Assembly (NCBI RefSeq): GCF_000716675.1
Contig: NZ_JNXT01000091.1
Location: forward strand, 1-24,856
Reading direction: 5' to 3'
From: Streptomyces alboflavus
GTDB lineage: Bacteria; Actinomycetota; Actinomycetes; Streptomycetales; Streptomycetaceae
Length of the DNA stretch: 24,856 nt
The stretch's first letter is position 1, and each line of letters opens with the position of its first letter. Positions 18,449 through 24,856 of this stretch are shown here, one piece after another. A program made the position numbers and the translations under genes. The notes beneath the pieces were generated by a model that did not search any database, was not told the DNA's origin, and was given only the letters and a program-made list of their open reading frames with translations.

Positions 18449-19680
18449 GCCCGTCCGCACCGCTGACCGCGCCCACGGCCCCGCCCTCACCACCGCCGCC
18501 CCTGACGGGCCTGCGCGTCCTCGACCTGGCCACCCTCTTCGCCGGTCCCCTCGCCGCCACGCTCCTCGGCGACTTCGGCGCGGACGTCGTCAAGGTCGAG
18601 CACCCGACCCGACCCGACCCGTCGCGGGGGCACGGCCCGGCGAAGGACGGCGTCGGCCTGTGGTGGAAGCTGCTCGGCCGCAACAAGCGCACGATGACGC
18701 TCGACCTCTCCACCCCGGGCGGCCGCACCACGCTGCTCCGGCTCGCCGCCGACGCGGACGTGATCGTGGAGAACTTCCGCCCCGGCACCCTGGAGAAGTG
18801 GGACCTCGGCTGGGAGCGGCTGAGCGCCGCGAACCCGCGTCTCGTGCTCGCCCGGGTCACCGGCTTCGGCCAGTTCGGGCCGTACGCGCGCCGCCCCGGG
18901 TTCGGCACCCTCGCGGAGGCGATGTGCGGGTTCGCCGCGGCCACCGGGGAGCCGGACGGGCCGCCGACGCTGCCGCCGTTCGGCCTCGCGGACTCCATCG
19001 CGGGTCTGGCGACGGCGTACGCGGTCATGACCGCCCTGGCGGCGCGCGCACACACGGGCCGCGGCCAGGTCGTCGACATGGCGATCATCGAGCCGATCCT
19101 CACGGTGCTCGGCCCGCAGCCCCTCTGGTACGACCAGCTCGGCCATGTGCAGCCGCGCACCGGCAACCGCTCCGCGAACAACGCGCCCCGCAACACCTAC
19201 CGCACGGCGGACGACCGGTGGGTCGCCGTCTCCACCTCCGCGCAGTCGATCGCCGAGCGCGTGCTGTGCCTGGTGGGACGCCCCGACCTGGCCGCCGAGC
19301 CGTGGTTCGGCTCCGGCACGGGGCGCGCCGCCCACGCGGACGTGCTCGACGAGGCGGTCGGCGCGTGGATCGCGGACCGCACCCGCGCCGAGGTGATCGA
19401 GGCGTTCGAGAAGGCGGAGGCGGCGGTGGCACCCGTCCAGGACGTACGGGACGTCATGACCGACCCCCAGTACGCGGCCCTCGGCACCATCACCACCGTC
19501 CCCGACGACCCGGAGCTGGGCGACCTGCGCATGCAGAACGTGCTGTTCCGCCTCAGCGAGACCCCGGGCGCCATCCGCTGGGCGGGCCGCCCGCACGGCG
19601 CCGACACCGACGCGGTCCTCACCGAGCTCGGCCTCACCGGCCGCGAGATCAGCTCGCTGCGCGAGGCGGGCGCCCTGTGA
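18445..19680 (+). CDS. CaiB/BaiF family III CoA-transferase
   Basis: 411 aa. ATG at 18445 overlaps the kinase stop and has GGGAG upstream; the earlier in-frame start lies inside the kinase. After a Pro/Ala-rich tail (1-20) the CaiB fold starts with LTGLRVLDLATLFAGPLAATLLGDFGADVVKVEHP. Other family blocks are LGRNKRTMTLDLSTPGG (78-94), DVIVENFRPGTLEKW (105-119), and GLADSIAGLATAYAVM (180-195), with D183 in the place of the catalytic Asp that carries the acyl anhydride and is attacked by CoA. GRGQVVDMAIIE follows at 206-217. Family members move CoA between a thioester and a free carboxylic acid. Next to a CitE-like lyase, the likely acceptor is a hydroxy- or dicarboxylic acid such as malate, citramalate or a relative (inference). 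Confidence 0.92.
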   Translation: MSPSAPLTAPTAPPSPPPPLTGLRVLDLATLFAGPLAATLLGDFGADVVKVEHPTRPDPSRGHGPAKDGVGLWWKLLGRNKRTMTLDLSTPGGRTTLLRLAADADVIVENFRPGTLEKWDLGWERLSAANPRLVLARVTGFGQFGPYARRPGFGTLAEAMCGFAAATGEPDGPPTLPPFGLADSIAGLATAYAVMTALAARAHTGRGQVVDMAIIEPILTVLGPQPLWYDQLGHVQPRTGNRSANNAPRNTYRTADDRWVAVSTSAQSIAERVLCLVGRPDLAAEPWFGSGTGRAAHADVLDEAVGAWIADRTRAEVIEAFEKAEAAVAPVQDVRDVMTDPQYAALGTITTVPDDPELGDLRMQNVLFRLSETPGAIRWAGRPHGADTDAVLTELGLTGREISSLREAGAL

Positions 19681-20534
19681 GACCGATCCCGCTGACCTGG
19701 CTGTACGTGCCCGGGGACCGGCCCGACGTGGTGGCGAAGGCGCTCGTGGCGGGCGCGGACGTGGTGGTGGTCGACCTGGAGGACGCGGTCGCCCCGGCCC
19801 GCAAGGAGTACGCCCGCGCGGCCACGGCGGAACTCCTCGCCGAGCCGCCGCCCCCGCCGTCGCCGGGCGCCGCCCGCCCGGCCGTGCAGGTCCGCGTGAA
19901 CGCGCTCGGCACCCCGCTGTCCGACGCGGACCTGAAGGCCGTCGCCCCGCTGCCCGGACTCGCCGGGCTGCGGCTGCCCAAGGTCACCTCACCGGCCGAC
20001 GTGATCCGCGCGGCGGAGCGGGCGGCGCCGCACGACGGCGGGGCGCCCGCGCTGCACGCCCTCCTGGAGTCCGCCCTCGGCATCGAGCGGGCCCACGCCA
20101 TCGCCACCGCGCACCCGGCGCTGCGCGGGGTGTCCATCGGGGAGGCCGACCTCCGCGCCGACCTGGGCGTACGCGAGGACGCGGGGCTCGACTGGGCGCG
20201 CTCGCGGGTGATCGTGGCCGCGCGGGCGGCGGCGCTCCCGGCGCCGCCGCAGTCCGTGCACCCCGACATCCGGGACACGGACGGCCTCGCGGCGTCCTGC
20301 GCGCACGGGCGCACCCTGGGCTTCCTGGGCCGGGCTGCGATCCACCCGCGTCAGCTCCCGGTGATCGAGCGCGCCTATCTGCCCACCGCCCGGGAGGTCG
20401 AGGAGGCCGAGTCGGTCCTCAAGGCGGCGGCGTCCGAGGAGGGCGCGCTCGCACTGCCCGACGGCCGCTTCGTGGACCGGGCGGTGGTGGAGCAGGCCCG
20501 CAGGACGCTGGCGCTCGCCGGGAGCGGGCCGTAG
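19677..20534 (+). CDS. HpcH/HpaI/CitE-family CoA-ester lyase
   Basis: 285 aa. GTG at 19677 overlaps the CoA-transferase stop (GTGA); the longer frame is a shadow. Conserved CitE features: LYVPGDRPDVVAKAL (9-23), VVVDLEDAVAP (30-40), substrate-contact R73 in VRVNALGT, LRLPKV (98-103), Mg2+ ligands E131 (LESALGIE) and D158 (GEADLRADLG), then QSVHPDIRD and FLGRAAIHPRQ (217-227). Enzymes of this type cleave malyl-, citramalyl- or related beta-hydroxyacyl-CoA into acetyl-CoA and an oxo acid. It ends the operon; there is no sign of citrate lyase CitD/CitF, so it is not part of a citrate lyase complex. With the CoA-transferase next to it, an activation-then-cleavage route for one hydroxy acid is plausible. 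Confidence 0.9.
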   Translation: MRPIPLTWLYVPGDRPDVVAKALVAGADVVVVDLEDAVAPARKEYARAATAELLAEPPPPPSPGAARPAVQVRVNALGTPLSDADLKAVAPLPGLAGLRLPKVTSPADVIRAAERAAPHDGGAPALHALLESALGIERAHAIATAHPALRGVSIGEADLRADLGVREDAGLDWARSRVIVAARAAALPAPPQSVHPDIRDTDGLAASCAHGRTLGFLGRAAIHPRQLPVIERAYLPTAREVEEAESVLKAAASEEGALALPDGRFVDRAVVEQARRTLALAGSGP

Positions 20535-20565
20535 CGGGGCCGGTCGGGGGTCGGGGCGGAGCCCG

Positions 20566-21564
20566 TCAGCCCTTGTCGGCCGCCGCGTCCGTGGGCTTCG
20601 TGGACTTCGGCTTGGTCAGGTCCTTGGTCATGGACGGGGCCTTGGTGTCGCCGCCGGACGTGGCGTCGGCGGTCTCCTTGTCACCGGCGTCGGCATCGGT
20701 GTCGTCGGCCGCCGCGTCACCGGTGCCGGAGAGCTGCTTCTCCTCCGCCGCGCCGGGTTCGACGACCTCCTCGCGGCCGGGCCGGGTCCGCGCCGACACC
20801 ACGAAGTAGACGACGGCGAGGACGAAGACGAGCAGCGCCGTCCAGTTGTTCAGACGCAGGCCGAGGAACTCGTGGGCGTCGTCGACGCGCATGTACTCGA
20901 TCCAGAAGCGGCCGGCGCAGTACGACGCGACGTACAGCGCGAAGGCGCGGCCGTGGCCGAGCTTGAAGCGGCGGTCGGCCCAGATGACCAGGACGGCGAC
21001 GCCGATGCACCACAGCGACTCGTACAGGAACGTCGGGTGGTAGGTGCCGGGGACCCGGCCGTCCTCCGCGGAGGTGATCTTCAGCGCCCACGGCAGGTCG
21101 GTCTTCTTGCCGTACAGCTCCTGGTTGAACCAGTTCCCCCAGCGGCCGATGGCCTGGGCGACGGCGATGCCGGGGGCCAGCGCGTCGGCCCACGCGGGCA
21201 GCGGGATGCCCCGGCGGCGACAGCCGATCCAGGCGCCGACGGCGCCGAAGGCGATGGCGCCCCAGATGCCGAGCCCGCCCTCCCAGATCTTGAAGGCGTC
21301 CACCCAGTCACGGCCGTCGCTGAAGTACAGCTGGTAGTCCGTGATCACGTGGTACAGGCGGCCGCCGACGAGTCCGAAGGGCACCGCCCACACGGAGATG
21401 TCGGCCACGGTGCCGGGCCGGCCACCGCGGGCGACCCACCGCCTGTTGCCGAGCCACACGGCAACGAAGACGCCGATGATGATGCAGAACGCGTAGCCGC
21501 GCAGCGGAATCGGGCCGAGATCGACCACTCCGCGCGAGGGGCTGGGGATGTAGGCAAATTCCAT
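20566..21564 (-). CDS. lgt: Phosphatidylglycerol:prolipoprotein diacylglyceryl transferase
   Basis: 332 aa, ATG at 21564. Lgt moves diacylglyceryl from phosphatidylglycerol to the lipobox Cys of prolipoproteins in the cytoplasmic membrane; the sugar-binding lipoprotein in this window is a client. The Lgt signature GRWGNWFNQELYG is at residues 140-152, with FGLVGGRLYHV at 63-73 and a multi-helix hydrophobic core. The E. coli catalytic-loop His103 region (GGMSFHG) reads GGLGIWG, with Trp102 in place of His, a variant I believe is usual in actinobacteria. After about residue 245 there is a roughly 85-residue hydrophilic tail rich in Asp, Thr, Lys and Ala, probably disordered and cytoplasmic. It converges with the ARH operon, 31 nt apart. 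Confidence 0.97.
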   Translation of the reverse strand: MEFAYIPSPSRGVVDLGPIPLRGYAFCIIIGVFVAVWLGNRRWVARGGRPGTVADISVWAVPFGLVGGRLYHVITDYQLYFSDGRDWVDAFKIWEGGLGIWGAIAFGAVGAWIGCRRRGIPLPAWADALAPGIAVAQAIGRWGNWFNQELYGKKTDLPWALKITSAEDGRVPGTYHPTFLYESLWCIGVAVLVIWADRRFKLGHGRAFALYVASYCAGRFWIEYMRVDDAHEFLGLRLNNWTALLVFVLAVVYFVVSARTRPGREEVVEPGAAEEKQLSGTGDAAADDTDADAGDKETADATSGGDTKAPSMTKDLTKPKSTKPTDAAADKG

Positions 21565-21646
21565 GGCAGGGTCGACGCTACCGTGCCGGGCGGCGGCGAC
21601 GGCAGGCAGCCCCGCAACGGGTCCATAACGGGGCCGGGCACAGACG

Positions 21647-21683
21647 GGCCCGGGGACGGGGCCGACGCCCCCGTCCCCGGGCC
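21647..21683 (-). terminator. Strong hairpin terminator after the DsbA-like gene
   Basis: A perfect 15-bp GC-rich stem (21647-21661 with 21669-21683) with a 7-nt loop, 26 nt past the DsbA-like stop codon and upstream of lgt. No T-run. It should separate the DsbA-like transcript from lgt, implying an lgt promoter within 21565-21646, where I see no clear motif. Confidence 0.75.
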
Positions 21684-21709
21684 GCGCGAACCGCCGGACC
21701 GCCGCCCGG

Positions 21710-22492
21710 CTACTGGTTCGCCTTCTCCACCATGGCCTTGAGCTTCTGGGGGGTCAGCGGGTTCTGCTGGTCGCTGAAGATGTCCTTGCCGTCGAGCAGG
21801 ACCGTGGGCGTGCCGCGGAGCTCGGCCTTCTGGAAGGCCTCGTGGGACTTGCCGACCCAGCTGTTGTGGGTGCCGTCGTTCACGCACTTCTTGAACGGGG
21901 CGGTGACAAGGCCGTCGACCTTGCCCGCGAGCTCGATCAGCTTGGCGTTGTCGGCGAAGGCGTCGTCGGGCTCCGGCGGCTGGTTCTTGAACAGCTCGTC
22001 GTGGTACGGAGCGAACTTGCCCGCGTCCTGGGCGCAGGCGGCGGCGTTGGCGGCGTGCAGGGAGCCGCTGCCGCCCATGTTCCCGTCGATGAGGGTCGCG
22101 AGGTGGTAGTTCACCTTCAGCATGCCCCGGGCGGCGAGGTCGTTGATCGTCGAGCGGTACATGTCCTCGAAGTTCTTGCAGGCCGGGCAGCGGAAGTCCT
22201 CCCAGACCGTGAGCGTGGACTTCGCGCTGTCCTTGCCGAGCGGGATGGACAGCTTGTCCTCGCCGCTCGCCCCCTTGGGCACGACGACCGGGCCGGTGGT
22301 GTCCTTGTCCTTCTTGTCGTCGCCCGCGCCTGCCGCGAGTACGCCGACGACCGCGGCCAGGCCGAGCACGCCGACGACGGCCGCGCCGACCAGGAGCCCG
22401 CGGCGCCGCTTGTCGCGCGCCTTCTGCCGCTCCCGCTCCACGGCAAGGCGTTCACGGGCCGATTGCTTACCTTCTCGGTTCTTCTCGCTCAC
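21710..22492 (-). CDS. Membrane-anchored DsbA/thioredoxin-fold protein
   Basis: 260 aa from GTG at 22492; a longer frame begins with GTG at 22546, but that start would put the trpA terminator inside the gene. A charged cytoplasmic N-terminus (EKNREGKQSARERLAVERERQKARDKRRR) is followed by one membrane helix (about 32-57) and an Asp/Lys linker, so the domain faces outside. The DsbA-like fold starts with STLTVWEDFRCPACKNFED, with redox C102-P-A-C105, and has the cis-Pro loop RGTPTVLLDGK near the end. Two additional cysteines in the helical insert (AAACAQD and FKKCVND) may form a structural disulfide. Likely a thiol-disulfide oxidoreductase for exported proteins. The Shine-Dalgarno for 22492 is weak (CCGGA directly before it). 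Confidence 0.9.
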   Translation of the reverse strand: MSEKNREGKQSARERLAVERERQKARDKRRRGLLVGAAVVGVLGLAAVVGVLAAGAGDDKKDKDTTGPVVVPKGASGEDKLSIPLGKDSAKSTLTVWEDFRCPACKNFEDMYRSTINDLAARGMLKVNYHLATLIDGNMGGSGSLHAANAAACAQDAGKFAPYHDELFKNQPPEPDDAFADNAKLIELAGKVDGLVTAPFKKCVNDGTHNSWVGKSHEAFQKAELRGTPTVLLDGKDIFSDQQNPLTPQKLKAMVEKANQ

Positions 22493-22507
22493 ATCCGGGC
22501 AAACGAA

Positions 22508-22534
22508 CCGGGGAGGCCCGTGCGGCCTCCCCGG
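22508..22534 (-). terminator. Hairpin terminator after trpA
   Basis: A perfect 11-bp inverted repeat (22508-22518 with 22524-22534) and a 5-nt loop, 21 nt beyond the trpA stop codon, followed on the minus strand by TTCGTTT. It lies only 15 nt upstream of the DsbA-like start codon, so it may also attenuate read-through into that gene. Confidence 0.75.
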
Positions 22535-22555
22535 TCCCAGGTCCACCCTTAAGGA

Positions 22556-23367
22556 TTACGCGTGTTCGCGTACGCCCTTCGCAAGGTCACCCGCGAGCTC
22601 GCGGACCGCGGCGACACCGGCCGCCTCGTCGTCGGCGTCCAGCATCCGCTGGACGAACGCCGAGCCGACGATGACGCCGTCGGCGAAGCCCGCGACCTCG
22701 GCGGCCTGCGCGGCGTTCGAGACGCCGAGGCCGACGCAGACCGGCAGTTCGGTGGTCGCGCGGGTGCGCTCCACCAGGTCCTGCGCCTGGGCGCCCACGG
22801 AGACGCGAGTGCCGGTGACGCCCATCAGCGAGGCCGCGTACACGAAGCCCGAACCGGCCGCCGTGATCGTCGCGAGCCGGGCGTCCTTGCTGCTCGGCGC
22901 GACGACGAAGACGGTGGCGAGGTCGTGCTTGGCCGCGTGCTCGCGCCACAGCGCCGACTCCTGCACCGGCAGGTCGGGCAGGATGCAGCCCGCGCCGCCC
23001 GCCGCGGCGAGCTCGGCGGTGAAGCGCTCCACGCCGTAGCGGTCGATGGGGTTCCAGTACGTCATGACGAGCACCGGCTTGCCCGTGGCCGCGTGGGCCT
23101 CGCGCACCGTGCGGAACACGTCGGCGATCTTCACGCCGCCGCGCAGGGCGATGTCGTCGGCGGTCTGGATGACCGGCCCGTCCAGGACGGGGTCGCTGTG
23201 CGGCAGGCCGACCTCGACGACGTCCGCGCCGCCCTCGAAGGCCGCCTTGATCGCCTCGATGCCGCCGTCCACGGTGGGGAAGCCCGCCGGGAGGTAGGCG
23301 ATGAGCGCCGACCTGCCCTCGGCCTTGGCGGCGGCGAGGGTGTCGTTCAACAGCTGGATGTTCCCGC

Positions 23368-23371
<4 letters not shown>
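22556..23371 (-). CDS. trpA: Tryptophan synthase alpha subunit
   Basis: 271 aa. GTG at 23371 overlaps the trpB stop (GTGA). TrpA cleaves indole-3-glycerol phosphate to indole and glyceraldehyde 3-phosphate; the indole is channelled to TrpB. The TIM-barrel signature [19 protein letters not shown] (51-69) holds the catalytic Glu53 and Asp64. Other conserved parts are [10 protein letters not shown] (23-32), [14 protein letters not shown], and the phosphate-binding [23 protein letters not shown] near the C-terminus. The length is normal. It ends 21 nt before a strong hairpin. Cytoplasmic, in a complex with TrpB. Confidence 0.98.
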
Positions 23372-24654
<1,283 letters not shown>

Positions 24655-24726
24655 GTGGAACCTCGCGTGATGTGGTGTGGTCTGTCGGTCACCGTATTGC
24701 GCGGGCGCCTCTGGCCGGCGGGGGTG

Positions 24727-24851
24727 CGGAAGCCGTCCCCGCCGCTGCGCGGCGGATACTCCCCACCCGCCCGCCCGGAACTCTGGGCCCCGGGTGCGGG
24801 TACGGAAGCCGTCCCGCCGCTCCGCGACGGATCTCCCCACCCACCCGCCCG
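24727..24851 (-). repeat. Two tandem copies of a GC-rich repeat upstream of trpB
   Basis: Copy A (24727-24776) and copy B (24803-24851) share CGGAAGCCGTCCC, a CCGCCGC-n3-GCGGCGG hairpin (perfect in A at 24739-24755, one mismatch in B) and a CTCCCCACCC...CCCG tail, with a 76-bp period. No gene is supported in 24655-24856; the open minus-strand frame there is repeat DNA, Arg/Gly-rich. This is a common style of Streptomyces intergenic repeat. Confidence 0.7.
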
Positions 24852-24856
24852 TGAAG

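Noticed and set aside
24655..24840. Extension of trpB upstream, or a separate small trp gene such as trpM
   Set aside because: The translated sequence is repeat-derived and has no start with a ribosome binding site; TrpB homology begins at the ATG at 24654.

Overview
The window looks like a chromosomal segment of a Streptomyces or very close relative. Evidence: very high GC with strong third-position bias, many GTG starts, GTGA/ATGA stop-start overlaps, actinobacterial gene families (VIT1-type protein, Lgt with a long charged tail, CUT1 sugar transporter without its own ATPase), and several copies of GC-rich intergenic repeats common in Streptomyces chromosomes. No rRNA, tRNA, CRISPR, phage or insertion sequence was seen.

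Layout, left to right. 1-1650: repeat-bearing spacer, then a minus-strand pair encoding a 72-aa protein and a 366-aa helical-repeat protein of unknown function, with an AT-rich dyad in front of the pair. 1651-4815 (minus): carbohydrate ABC transporter (lipoprotein, two permeases) with a GGTCTAGACC palindrome upstream, the core of the DasR operator, plus a second set of TTGCGCA dyads. 5091-11118 (minus): gltB-gltD, NADPH glutamate synthase, preceded by two candidate GlnR boxes and an 18-bp palindrome. 11458-12189 (minus): VIT1-family membrane protein. 12517-20534 (plus): a seven-gene operon with every junction overlapping: four divergent ADP-ribosylglycohydrolase (DraG/ARH) homologues, a ribokinase-type PfkB kinase, a CaiB/BaiF family III CoA-transferase and a CitE-like CoA lyase. 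20566-22492 (minus): lgt and a membrane-anchored DsbA-like thioredoxin-fold protein. 22556-24654 (minus): trpB-trpA, and then a repeat-rich leader to the right edge.

Functional reading. The housekeeping part covers nitrogen assimilation (GOGAT), tryptophan synthesis and lipoprotein maturation, and its order fits the usual Streptomyces core. The least explained part is the ARH x4 / kinase / CoA-transferase / lyase operon. Its tight translational coupling suggests one pathway: hydrolysis of an N- or O-ribosyl (or related) bond, phosphorylation of the released sugar, and CoA activation plus C-C cleavage of an acid. The substrate cannot be read from sequence. Within it, ARH2 has a degraded metal-site motif, and both ARH2 and ARH4 carry translated copies of intergenic repeats.
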